From Actinoplanes cyaneus (GTDB lineage: Bacteria; Actinomycetota; Actinomycetes; Mycobacteriales; Micromonosporaceae): a DNA stretch of 64,000 nt. The DNA is taken from positions 248,001 through 312,000 of the forward strand of contig NZ_BOMH01000036.1 in the NCBI RefSeq assembly GCF_016862095.1. The letters run 5' to 3'. The notes under the pieces were generated by a model that saw nothing but the letters and a program-made list of their open reading frames with translations, did no database searches and was not told the DNA's origin. Position numbers and translations under genes: made by a program. Position 1 is the stretch's first letter; every line of letters begins with the position of its first letter. Shown here one piece after another: positions 1 to 7,320 of this stretch.

Positions 1-63
1 GGACGCGAGGGCGTCGACAGTCTGGAGCATCCTGTAACCCACCGGATTCCGTACACTGGCGGC

Positions 64-375
64 ATGAGCGGCTGGGTGTCGGTGTATTCCTCGGATGGCG
101 GCGGCCGTTTCTCCCTGGCTGGTTGACTGGCCGACCGCGGCATCGACTGGGACCCTTTCGGAGAGGGCGAAGTCCGCGGCGGCGTGATGTGCGGTCGCAA
201 CGACGAGACCGGTCGTTGGTGGTGCAGACACTACGTAGACATTGACGCGGGTGCCCTGTGGCGGCTTGGCCTGCATCCCGATCAGCCGCTGTCCCGGATC
301 ATTAGCCGCCCGCTACCGCCTTCGCACGTCAAAAAGATTCTGGCGGAGCGGTTGGCTCTCGAGGCATGGCAGTGA
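64..375 (+). pseudogene. Small hypothetical gene interrupted by an in-frame TGA
   Basis: One reading frame runs from the ATG at 64 to the TGA at 373-375 and is broken only by a TGA at 124-126. Before the stop it reads MSGWVSVYSSDGGGRFSLAG. After it, the same frame continues with LADRGIDWDPFGEGEVRGG and a Trp/Arg-rich stretch ending ALEAW-Q. The simplest reading is a roughly 103-residue protein with a nonsense mutation (for example TGG to TGA). A GTG/ATG at 184/187 could restart a 62-63 residue product. I do not recognise the family. It could also be two short unrelated frames. Confidence 0.35.
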
Positions 376-550
376 TTTCCCCGCTCGGCGTGGCTGTCTC
401 GCCGCGAAGCCTGCGCTGAATGGGGTTTAGCCGTAAGTCTCATTGGCAGGCGTGTGAGGTTGCCATCCTGGCTCGAGGGGCGGTCGGCCTGACTGCCTCG
501 TGACGGCCGTTGTGCGACGATCGCTCCGGCTATGGGGAGGCCAGCGAGCA

Positions 551-856
551 ATGGGCATCTGGGATGTCGGGCCGTTCGACAACGATGACGCCGCAGACTT
601 CGCCGATGCCCTTGACGACGCATCGGCACAAGACCGCATAGAGATGATCGGCGCAGTCCTCGAACCCCCCATGCCGCGGTTCCCGGCCTACGTCCGGGAC
701 CTCGCCATCAACGCCCTGGACGGTCTCATCGCGAAGCCGACATGGCTTGCTGAGGCCTGGAACGCCAGCCCCGACGGCAGCAAATGGCGCCGGACAATCG
801 TCGACCTGCGTGCCATCCTGGACCCGCCACAGCAAGAGACCCTCTTCGTCCTCTAA
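551..856 (+). CDS. DUF4259 family protein
   Basis: A 101-residue soluble protein. The N-terminus MGIWDVGPFDNDDAADFADAL is the hallmark of DUF4259 proteins, which start M-G-x-W-x-x-G-x-F-x-N-D-x-A-x-D-F and are about 100-140 residues long. The ATG at 551 is chosen because the family begins exactly at this motif; an upstream in-frame ATG at 500 would add 17 unrelated residues. The molecular role of DUF4259 is unknown, and such genes are often scattered singly in actinobacteria. There is no signal peptide or membrane segment. The following gene remnant and the convergent secreted protein give no functional hint. Confidence 0.75.
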   Translation: MGIWDVGPFDNDDAADFADALDDASAQDRIEMIGAVLEPPMPRFPAYVRDLAINALDGLIAKPTWLAEAWNASPDGSKWRRTIVDLRAILDPPQQETLFVL

Positions 857-880
857 TGCGGGGGTGTCGACCTCAACAAG

Positions 881-968
881 GTCGACGACGGCTTCGGCTA
901 CGGCGGAGCCGGCGACTACCTGCTCTCCGGCGAGGACTGGGGCAACAACCGCAAGGACTTGCTCGACG
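881..968 (+). pseudogene. Fragment of a calcium-repeat (GGxGxD) secreted protein gene
   Basis: Bases 901-968 match 4251-4318 inside the intact calcium-repeat gene at 3310-4401, with a single mismatch at 917 (Tyr codon here, Asp codon there). The encoded piece reads GYGGAGDYLLSGEDWGNNRKD-LL, with a GGAGD-type nonapeptide. There is no start, signal peptide or C-terminal Cys tail, and the frame runs into unrelated sequence after 968. It is best read as a recent partial duplication or recombination scar of the gene 3.3 kb downstream. Confidence 0.75.
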
Positions 969-997
969 TCATACCTGCACGACAGCCGTCATAGCGA

Positions 998-3028
998 TCA
1001 CTTGGCGTAGGTGAAGTACTTCCAGGCGCCGTAGGTGGGTGCGTTGACCCTGTCCCCGTAGTTTCCGGTGGCGTACTCGGCACGCATCCGGAACCTCGCA
1101 CCGGCCGGGTATTTGCCGGTCAGTTCGATGGACGACTTGCCGCGGGAGTCCAGCGAGGCGTAGCTGGTGCGGAACGGCTTCCACTTGCCGCCGGTGTAAC
1201 GCTGGAAGACGAACCGGTAATAGCGCTTCGGGTAAGCGGTCATCGTGGTGGTGAAGCGAGGGTCCTTGGTGGTCCGGACCACGTAGTAGCTCTGCGCGCC
1301 GATCTTCTTGGTCTGGAAGTGCTTGGTGACCGTGGAGCTGACCGCGACGCGGGTGTTGACCCGTACATCGGCGATTGACGGCTCGTAGACGGCGTCGCCT
1401 GCGAAGCTGGCGCGCAGGTTGGTGTTGCGGGTGAGCTTGAGGCTCACGCTGAGCTTGCCGGAGCTGTCGACGGCGCCCTTCTTGACCAGCCGCTTCGGCA
1501 GGTCGCTGCCGTCCGGGTCGGCCCAGATCTCGACGACCCGGTTGGTGGCGGTCTTGCCGAGCTTCGCGGTGAAGGTGACCGTCGTGCCGTGGGCGTAGGT
1601 GGTGCCGTGCCGGTCCAGGCTGAGCGAGACGGGCTGCCGGTAGCAGTAGAGATCCAGCAGGCCGGTGGCGGCCACATAACCGAGTTCGTCCTTGTAGGTG
1701 ACCGTGTACGTAGCGGGGCCCTCGGCCGTCAGCGTGTCGGTGAAGCGGAACGTCCCGGTCGCATCGGTCCTGACTCTGGCGATCTCGGTGCTGGTCGGCG
1801 CAGCGTCGCTGACTCGTGTCACGACGAGTTCGCTGTCGGCCAGGATGCCCGTGGTCCCGCCAGTGACGGTGAATGGCACGTTGGGGCGGGCGTAGAAGTA
1901 CGGCGGCTGCTGGAAGGTGATGCTCGGCCGCCCGGCCACCGGCGGCGTCGGGGGCGCCGGAAGGGTCGTCGTCGGGTCGTTGAGGACGAGCAGCCAGTAC
2001 TCGTCGGAGCGCTGCACAACGGTGAACAGGCGGTTGCCCCCGGGTTCCCAGGCCAGCCCCCGTTTGACGGCGGGTGTGACGGCGACGCCGTCCACCTTCG
2101 GCAGGGTGATCCGCTTCGCCGGCTCGATTGCGTCAGCCTGGTAGACGACGAGCGCGGCGCCGGCGTCGGTGTCCGCCGCGAACGCGACCCGCCCGTCGGC
2201 TGCGACGTCCGCCGCGTAGGTGGCGGTCAGGTTGGTATAGGCCGGGCTCACAGCCAGATCGTCGAGGCCGATGCGCCACCGGCTGGAGTACCCGATCCGC
2301 AGTAGGGCGGTGCTGTTCGCGACGAAAATGAGGTCATCGACCGCGATATGGCCCGGCGCGTGGGTCGTCTTCGTCACGGTCGCGGTGCCCGAAGACACGT
2401 CGTAGAGCGCCAGGGCACCGCCGGTGCTACGGGCGTCGGTCGCGACCAGAAGGTCGGGCCGTGCCGCGCTGGCGAGCAGCCGCGGTGGGCCGCTGAACCA
2501 GCTCCACGCCCCCGCGCCGTCGCCGTTCTGCTCGTGTTTTCGAACCTCCGACGTGGTCAGGTCGACGGAGCCGAAACCGCCGAGCCCGTCGGTGTCCTTG
2601 TTCTCGTCGTAGCCGAACCAGAGCTCGTTCCCGATCGCGACGACCTCTTCCGGATACCACGTGTCGCCCACCGGGTAGCGCTTGGCCTCAGTGATCGTCG
2701 TGGTGGTGACCGAGACGAGCGCCTTCGCCCCGGGCACCGCGGCGTAGAGGTGGCTGGAGTCGGCGGACAGCGCCAGGCCACGTACGCCGGGAAGGTCGCT
2801 CAACTGTGCGACTTTCCGGCCCTGGTAGTCGGTGGCGACGATTGTTCCGCTGCGTGGGTCGCTCGCGAAGACCCGCTGGTGTACCGGGTCGACGACGAGA
2901 TCGCCCAACGAGGCGATCGGAAGTTTTCCGTAGGTGTCGGCCGCCGCCTCGCCGGCCGAGATGACCAGTCCGCCAAGGACGAGGCTGGTGACGGTGGCCG
3001 CCAGGAAAGCGGTGCGGGACGAGCGCAT
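998..3028 (-). CDS. Secreted beta-propeller/Ig-like repeat protein
   Basis: A 676-residue protein with a cleavable signal peptide (MRSSRTAFLAATVTS, hydrophobic core, then AEAAAD, cleavage near residue 31). Residues about 35-350 carry repeated blade-like strands (VVDPVHQRVFASDP, LALSADSSHLYAAVP) typical of YVTN/WD40-like propellers without enzymatic residues. After a Pro/Thr linker (TTLPAPPTPP), residues about 365-575 look like two or three Ig-like/bacterial invasin-type beta domains (VTFTAKLG, LRASFAGDAVYEPS). Residues 590-676 are rich in Tyr/Arg and may be a surface-binding domain. No catalytic motif is seen, so a structural or adhesive cell-surface role is inferred. The ATG at 3028 has only a weak ribosome site. 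Confidence 0.7.
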   Translation of the reverse strand: MRSSRTAFLAATVTSLVLGGLVISAGEAAADTYGKLPIASLGDLVVDPVHQRVFASDPRSGTIVATDYQGRKVAQLSDLPGVRGLALSADSSHLYAAVPGAKALVSVTTTTITEAKRYPVGDTWYPEEVVAIGNELWFGYDENKDTDGLGGFGSVDLTTSEVRKHEQNGDGAGAWSWFSGPPRLLASAARPDLLVATDARSTGGALALYDVSSGTATVTKTTHAPGHIAVDDLIFVANSTALLRIGYSSRWRIGLDDLAVSPAYTNLTATYAADVAADGRVAFAADTDAGAALVVYQADAIEPAKRITLPKVDGVAVTPAVKRGLAWEPGGNRLFTVVQRSDEYWLLVLNDPTTTLPAPPTPPVAGRPSITFQQPPYFYARPNVPFTVTGGTTGILADSELVVTRVSDAAPTSTEIARVRTDATGTFRFTDTLTAEGPATYTVTYKDELGYVAATGLLDLYCYRQPVSLSLDRHGTTYAHGTTVTFTAKLGKTATNRVVEIWADPDGSDLPKRLVKKGAVDSSGKLSVSLKLTRNTNLRASFAGDAVYEPSIADVRVNTRVAVSSTVTKHFQTKKIGAQSYYVVRTTKDPRFTTTMTAYPKRYYRFVFQRYTGGKWKPFRTSYASLDSRGKSSIELTGKYPAGARFRMRAEYATGNYGDRVNAPTYGAWKYFTYAK

Positions 3029-3033
3029 TGCTG

Positions 3034-3079
3034 GATCTTAAGATCAACTAGAGCTCATGATCATCCGCTGATCGGATGA
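3034..3079. promoter_or_regulatory. Palindrome and hairpin upstream of the propeller gene
   Basis: GATCTTAAGATC (3034-3045) is a perfect 12-bp palindrome just upstream of the minus-strand start at 3028. A second element, TCATCCG-ctgat-CGGATGA (3061-3079), is a perfect 7-bp stem with a 5-nt loop. They lie in the divergent intergenic region between the propeller gene and the calcium-repeat gene, so they could be operators or leader RNA structure. Function is inferred only from symmetry and position. Confidence 0.35.
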
Positions 3080-3309
3080 GTCGATACGGTAACGACCCGA
3101 CGACGTCGGCTGCCCGGGGCGACGTGGCTGACGCTGTGCGACAGTCGGGTGCGCCGATGGCTGCGGTCCGCTGCTCCACTGCGTAGTCGTTGCTCTGCAA
3201 GCTAACAAATCCCACGCTTGGCTGTGCGGGGCGACGGAACGTGGCCGTAGCGTTCTATGATGCTGCCGACGCGCTGATGATCACGAATGCGCGCGGGGGA
3301 GGAATCATC

Positions 3310-4401
3310 GTGTCCCGGTCGCTGTGGGTGTCCCGTATCGGGTTGACCCTGCTCACCACCATCTCGGTCGGGGTCCTGGCCACGCCGGCGGAGGCAGCCT
3401 CGGCCGGCGTCGCGTCGGTAAGCGGCACCAGGGTCCTGTACTCGGCGGCGCGCGGCACAGCGAACAAGGTCGTCGTGACCCGCTCGGGCAGGACCGTCAC
3501 GATCGACGACGTGGTCGCGGTCAAACCCGGCGCGGGCTGCAAGAAGGTCGACTCGTCCAAGGTCCGCTGCACCACGAAGAGGACGCCGAGCCGCGTCGTG
3601 GTCGCCACGTCCGACCGCAACGACTCGATCGTCAACAAGTCCGGCCTGGCGATGACCGCCGACGGCGGCACCGGCAACGACCAGATCACCGGCGGCCCGA
3701 AAGCCGACTTCCTGCGCGGCGACAACGGTGCCGACACGATCCGGGGCCTGGGCGGCAAGGACACCATCGAGGCCGGCTTCGACAACGACCATGTCTACGC
3801 CGGCGACGGCGACGACAAGATTTCCGACGGCTTCGGCAACGACGTGCTGTACGGCGGCAACGGCGACGACGTCTTCCGTGGAGATCCCGGCAACGACAGG
3901 TTCTACGGCGGTCCCGGCCGCGATGAGTTCGTGCCCTCCTATCCGTACCAGCAGGAGAAGGCCGACGCCGACTACTTCTCCGGCGGCCCGGGCACCGACT
4001 ACGCCGAGTACTTCACCTACGACAAGAGCGTCACGCTCGACGCGGACGGCGTGAAGGGCGACGACGGCGTCAAGGGCGAGCACGACACTCTCGCCGCCGA
4101 CGTCGAGGCGCTGTGGGGCAGCCTGCAGGGCGACCACATCTACGGCACCAGCCATGACGACATCCTCCAAGGCCTGGGCGGCAACGACGTCATCTACGGC
4201 TACGGCGGCAACGATCAGCTCTCCGGCGACGACGGCATCGACAAGGTCTACGGCGGAGCCGGCGACGACCTGCTCTCCGGCGAGGACTGGGGCAACAACC
4301 GCAAGGACTTGCTCGACGCGGGCAGCAACGGTGCCGATGGTGACTACTGCTACCCGACGAAGGCGGACACCACCGTCGGATGCGAGCACATCGTCAAGTA
4401 A
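3310..4401 (+). CDS. Secreted calcium-binding repeat (hemolysin-type GGxGxD) protein
   Basis: A 363-residue protein. The GTG at 3310 is chosen because a strong ribosome site (GGGGAGGAA, 3297-3305) precedes it and the signal peptide starts directly after (VSRSLWVSRIGLTLL, cleavage after AEA-A near residue 30). Residues about 35-105 form a conserved N-terminal domain (VVVTRSGRTVTIDDVVAVKPG, Cys pair). Residues about 115-220 and 275-330 contain two blocks of nonapeptide repeats (GGTGNDQIT, GGNGDDVF, GGAGDDLL) that in this family wind into a Ca2+-binding parallel beta-roll. The tail holds two cysteines (DYCYPTK, VGCEHIVK). With a Sec signal and no type I secretion genes, it is an extracellular repeat protein, not an RTX toxin. 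Paralogue of the gene at 4667. Confidence 0.8.
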   Translation: MSRSLWVSRIGLTLLTTISVGVLATPAEAASAGVASVSGTRVLYSAARGTANKVVVTRSGRTVTIDDVVAVKPGAGCKKVDSSKVRCTTKRTPSRVVVATSDRNDSIVNKSGLAMTADGGTGNDQITGGPKADFLRGDNGADTIRGLGGKDTIEAGFDNDHVYAGDGDDKISDGFGNDVLYGGNGDDVFRGDPGNDRFYGGPGRDEFVPSYPYQQEKADADYFSGGPGTDYAEYFTYDKSVTLDADGVKGDDGVKGEHDTLAADVEALWGSLQGDHIYGTSHDDILQGLGGNDVIYGYGGNDQLSGDDGIDKVYGGAGDDLLSGEDWGNNRKDLLDAGSNGADGDYCYPTKADTTVGCEHIVK

Positions 4402-4450
4402 TGGCCGGGTCGCCGCCTGACGGGACCACGCAGACGAGAGACGCGGCCTC

Positions 4451-4582
4451 TCCACGGAGACGGATCACCTGGACGGCGGCGACAACGCCACCGGCAAGGG
4501 CGACAACTGCTACGCGAGCGAGGCCGACACCACGGCCAACTGCGAGTACGCCGAACAGTATTGGCCGGGCGGGATCCGCTGA
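4451..4582 (+). pseudogene. C-terminal remnant of a third calcium-repeat paralogue
   Basis: In one frame this stretch reads HLDGGDNATGKGDNCYASEA followed by DTTANCEYAEQYWPGGIR and TGA (4580-4582). It aligns with the tail of the intact upstream gene (LLDAGSNGADGDYCYPTKAD, TTVGCEHIVK): same LDxG start, same two cysteines, same ADTT. No start, signal peptide or repeat block is left between 4401 and this tail. It is therefore the residue of a copy that was mostly deleted between two surviving paralogues. Confidence 0.7.
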
Positions 4583-4666
4583 CGCAGACGAGGAAGGCCG
4601 CCGCACACCCTGTTCGACGTCGAAGACCCATGAGATCCACCCGATAACTACATCGAGGGATTGCCG

Positions 4667-5839
4667 ATGCTTCGCAAAGTCTGTTCAGCCCTGCTCCTCT
4701 CGGCCGTCACCACCATTGCCGCTACGGCCGTTGCCGGCCCCGCCGCGGCGTCGAGCTACGGGTGGGTGTCCGCGGGCGCCACCACGATCTCGTTCTCGGC
4801 CGACGACAAGGTCAGGAACAAGGTCGTGATCACCCGGTCCGGGCGGACCGTGACGATCGACGACCGGGTGGCTGTCAAGCCTGGCAAGAACTGCAAGCAG
4901 GTCAAAGGCGACAAGACTCGGGTTCGCTGCAAGACCACGAAGACACCCGCCAAGGTGACGGTGAAGCTTTACGACGGGAACGACTCGGTGGTCAACAAGA
5001 GCGACCTCAGGATCGAGGCGTACGGCGGCGCGGGCAACGACACCCTCGTCGGCGGCCCGAAGGCCGATGTCCTGCACGGCGAGGACCTCTGTGACGGGGC
5101 AGCCGGCAATGACAAGATCTACGGCGCGGGCGGAAACGACCTGATCTACGCCGGTGACGGGTCCGACTACGTCTCCGCCGGTGACGGCAACGACCGGGTT
5201 CTCGGCGACAGCGACTGCATCAACATGCGCGACCGGTCCGGCAACGACGTCATTCACGGCGGCAACGGCACCGACGACCTCTTCGGCGACAACGGCAACG
5301 ACAAGCTGTACGGCGACAACGGCAACGACTTCCTCACCGGCTGGTACGGCGCCGACCGCATCGAGGGTGGCGCCGGCAACGACCAGCTGCGCGGCGACCC
5401 CGACGACCGCAAGGTCTACGCTGATGTGCTGCTCGGTGGCGCCGGCCGGGACCAGGTCGGTTATCAGGGATACCGGAAGCCCCTGGCCGTCTCTCTGGAC
5501 GGTGTCTCCGGCGATGACGGCGTGGCCGGCGAGCACGACACCGTCGGTGCCGACGTCGAACTGATCGAGGGTGGCTCGGGCAACGACCGCCTGGTCGGTA
5601 ACGCGGCGGCCAACGAGATCAACGGTTTCGCCGGCAACGACACCATTCTCGGCGGCGGCGGCAACGACGAGCTGCGTGGTGACAACGGCGACAACAAGCT
5701 CTACGGCGAGGCGGGCGACGACACACTCTTCGTCTACTACGGTGTCGGCCTCCTCGATGGCGGCGCTGACAACGACGTGTGCAACGGCCGATACGAGACC
5801 GTCACCCTGATCTCCTGCGAGACGTTCCAGCCCTGGTAA
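4667..5839 (+). CDS. Secreted calcium-binding repeat protein, second paralogue
   Basis: A 390-residue protein starting at the ATG at 4667, seven bases after GAGGGA. Signal peptide MLRKVCSALLLSAVTT with cleavage near AAAS (residue about 29). The N-terminal domain repeats the one in the upstream paralogue (VVITRSGRTVTIDDRVAVKPG, then two Cys). GGxGND-type repeats run from about residue 115 to 255 and again from 300 to 365, separated by a non-repeat segment (PLAVSLDGVSGDDGVAGEHD) that is also shared with the paralogue (VTLDADGVKGDDGVKGEHD). The tail again has two cysteines (DVCNGRY, ISCETF). Expected to be exported, then folded by extracellular Ca2+. Partners and ligand are unknown. Confidence 0.8.
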   Translation: MLRKVCSALLLSAVTTIAATAVAGPAAASSYGWVSAGATTISFSADDKVRNKVVITRSGRTVTIDDRVAVKPGKNCKQVKGDKTRVRCKTTKTPAKVTVKLYDGNDSVVNKSDLRIEAYGGAGNDTLVGGPKADVLHGEDLCDGAAGNDKIYGAGGNDLIYAGDGSDYVSAGDGNDRVLGDSDCINMRDRSGNDVIHGGNGTDDLFGDNGNDKLYGDNGNDFLTGWYGADRIEGGAGNDQLRGDPDDRKVYADVLLGGAGRDQVGYQGYRKPLAVSLDGVSGDDGVAGEHDTVGADVELIEGGSGNDRLVGNAAANEINGFAGNDTILGGGGNDELRGDNGDNKLYGEAGDDTLFVYYGVGLLDGGADNDVCNGRYETVTLISCETFQPW

Positions 5840-5895
5840 CACTTCGCGAACAGGTATTGCTTCAGAAGTTCGAGGCTTCCGGGGCACCAGTTCAT

Positions 5896-5931
5896 AAAGG
5901 CCGTGACCTGCAGAAAGGGGTCACGGCCTTT
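5896..5931. terminator. Bidirectional intrinsic terminator
   Basis: AAAGGCCGTGACC (5896-5908) pairs perfectly with GGTCACGGCCTTT (5919-5931) across a 10-nt loop, with T-tracts on both strands. It lies between the convergent calcium-repeat gene and the alpha/beta hydrolase gene and can serve both. Confidence 0.85.
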
Positions 5932-5990
5932 TCCAGGCCGCGCTGACCCGGATCCGCTCGGAACCGGGGGCGGGTCAGCGCGGTTGGCCG

Positions 5991-7013
5991 TCAGAGCCGG
6001 TCGGCGTCGATGACCGCCTGGGCGAACTCGCGTGGTGCCTCCTGCGGCACGTTGTGGCCCACGTCGAAGGTGCGGTGCCGGTACTTGCCGGTGAAATGCG
6101 CGCGGTAGCTGCTGCCGTCGCCGGCCGGGGTGAACGGGTCGTACCGGCCGTCGATGGTGATCGTCGGCACGGTGATATTCGGAGCGGCTTGGAGCCGGCT
6201 CTCCAGCTCGGCGTACTGCGGTTCGACGGGCAGCAGGCTCTGCCGCCACCGGTAGTTGCCGATCACGATGGGCACGTAGTCGGGATTGGTGAACGCCGCG
6301 GCGGTCCGGTCGTATTCGGCGCGGGAGTACTTCCAGGTCGGTGAGTTGAACTTCCAGATGAACTCGCCGATCTCGTACGCGTACTCCTGTAGTCCACGCA
6401 CGCCACGCTCGGTGGCGAAGTAGTACTGGTACCACCAGGCGTTCTCGGCCGACGGCAGCTGCGGGTTGCGGTTGAAGGCCAGGTTGGTGATCAGGTAGCC
6501 GGTCACCGAGACGAGTGCCTTGACCCGCTCCGGCCACAGCGCGGCGATGATGTCGCCGGTCCTCGACCCCCAGTCGTATCCCGCCAGGACCGCTCGACGG
6601 ATCTTGAGGGCATCCATCAGGCCGAGGATGTCGAGGGCAAAGGCGGCCTGGTCAGCGTCGCGCGGCGTGGACGCCGATCGGAAGGTGGTGGTGCCGTGCC
6701 CTCGGAAGTACGGCACGATCACCCGGTACCCGCGGGCGGCGAGCAGCGGGGCGACCTGGGTGTAGCTGTGGATGTCGTACGGGAAGCCGTGCATCAGGAT
6801 CACGGGCGCGCCACTGGCCGGGCCGAGTTCCACGTACCCGGTGTTGAGGACGCCGGTGTCGATCTGCCGGAGCGGGCCGAAGGCGGGTCTTCTCCCGTCG
6901 GTGGCTGCCGCCGCTGCCCGGCCCGCGGGGATGAGCGGGCCGAGGCCGGCGGCCATGGCGGCGGTGCCTGTGGCGAGCAGGACCTGGCGGCGGCTTGGGT
7001 GGTCGGTAACCAT
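5991..7013 (-). CDS. Secreted alpha/beta hydrolase of the epoxide hydrolase type
   Basis: A 340-residue protein. The start at 7013 gives a twin-arginine-like signal (MVTDHPSRRQVLLATGTAAM), suggesting Tat export; an upstream extension to 7247 is open but has low-quality, shadow-like sequence. Motifs in order: oxyanion-hole HGFPYD, then GYDWGS at the nucleophile elbow, so the nucleophile is Asp and not Ser, as in epoxide hydrolases and haloalkane dehalogenases. A cap region is rich in Trp/Tyr (NAWWYQYYFATERG), an acidic residue lies in TIDGRYDPFTP, and the catalytic His is in DVGHNVPQEAP. The substrate is not predictable. Single gene with its own promoter region, convergent with the calcium-repeat cluster. 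Confidence 0.8.
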   Translation of the reverse strand: MVTDHPSRRQVLLATGTAAMAAGLGPLIPAGRAAAAATDGRRPAFGPLRQIDTGVLNTGYVELGPASGAPVILMHGFPYDIHSYTQVAPLLAARGYRVIVPYFRGHGTTTFRSASTPRDADQAAFALDILGLMDALKIRRAVLAGYDWGSRTGDIIAALWPERVKALVSVTGYLITNLAFNRNPQLPSAENAWWYQYYFATERGVRGLQEYAYEIGEFIWKFNSPTWKYSRAEYDRTAAAFTNPDYVPIVIGNYRWRQSLLPVEPQYAELESRLQAAPNITVPTITIDGRYDPFTPAGDGSSYRAHFTGKYRHRTFDVGHNVPQEAPREFAQAVIDADRL

Positions 7014-7320
7014 GGTGGTCAGCCTTTCTACTGCAGAGATGTCTGTTTCCTGAGGCTTGCACGGCAGTCGTGCAGGGGCCCCAGGGAAACCGACTGGGCC
7101 GGCACTCCAGTGCCCTGGGCTGTGGACGGTGAGACGGGCCCCCGCCCTGCGGCGGGGCCGGTTCGGGTGGGCTGCGCCATCGTCACTGATGGATGCCTGG
7201 CGCGCTGATCTCGCGCGGGTGGCGTCGGTCCCGGCCGGCCGGGTCACCTGCGAGCGTGGTCATGTCTCGACCTGGTCGCCGGCACCACCCGGGGTAATCT
7301 GCCTGCGGGGGAGGGCTCAG
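7014..7320. promoter_or_regulatory. Divergent promoter region with two inverted repeats
   Basis: This 307-bp gap between the divergent hydrolase and LuxR-family genes contains TGCACG-gcagt-CGTGCA (7058-7074) and GGCACT-cc-AGTGCC (7101-7114). Both are perfect short inverted repeats suited to a dimeric regulator or a leader hairpin. I see no convincing -35/-10 pair and no extra gene. Confidence 0.35.

Noticed and set aside
124..126. Selenocysteine or programmed readthrough at the in-frame TGA
   Set aside because: No SECIS-like hairpin directly follows and the flanking residues do not resemble a selenoprotein; a nonsense mutation is simpler.
3310..5839. RTX toxins exported by a type I system
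   Set aside because: Both proteins have Sec signal peptides, are short, and have no HlyB/HlyD-like genes nearby; only the Ca2+ repeat is shared.
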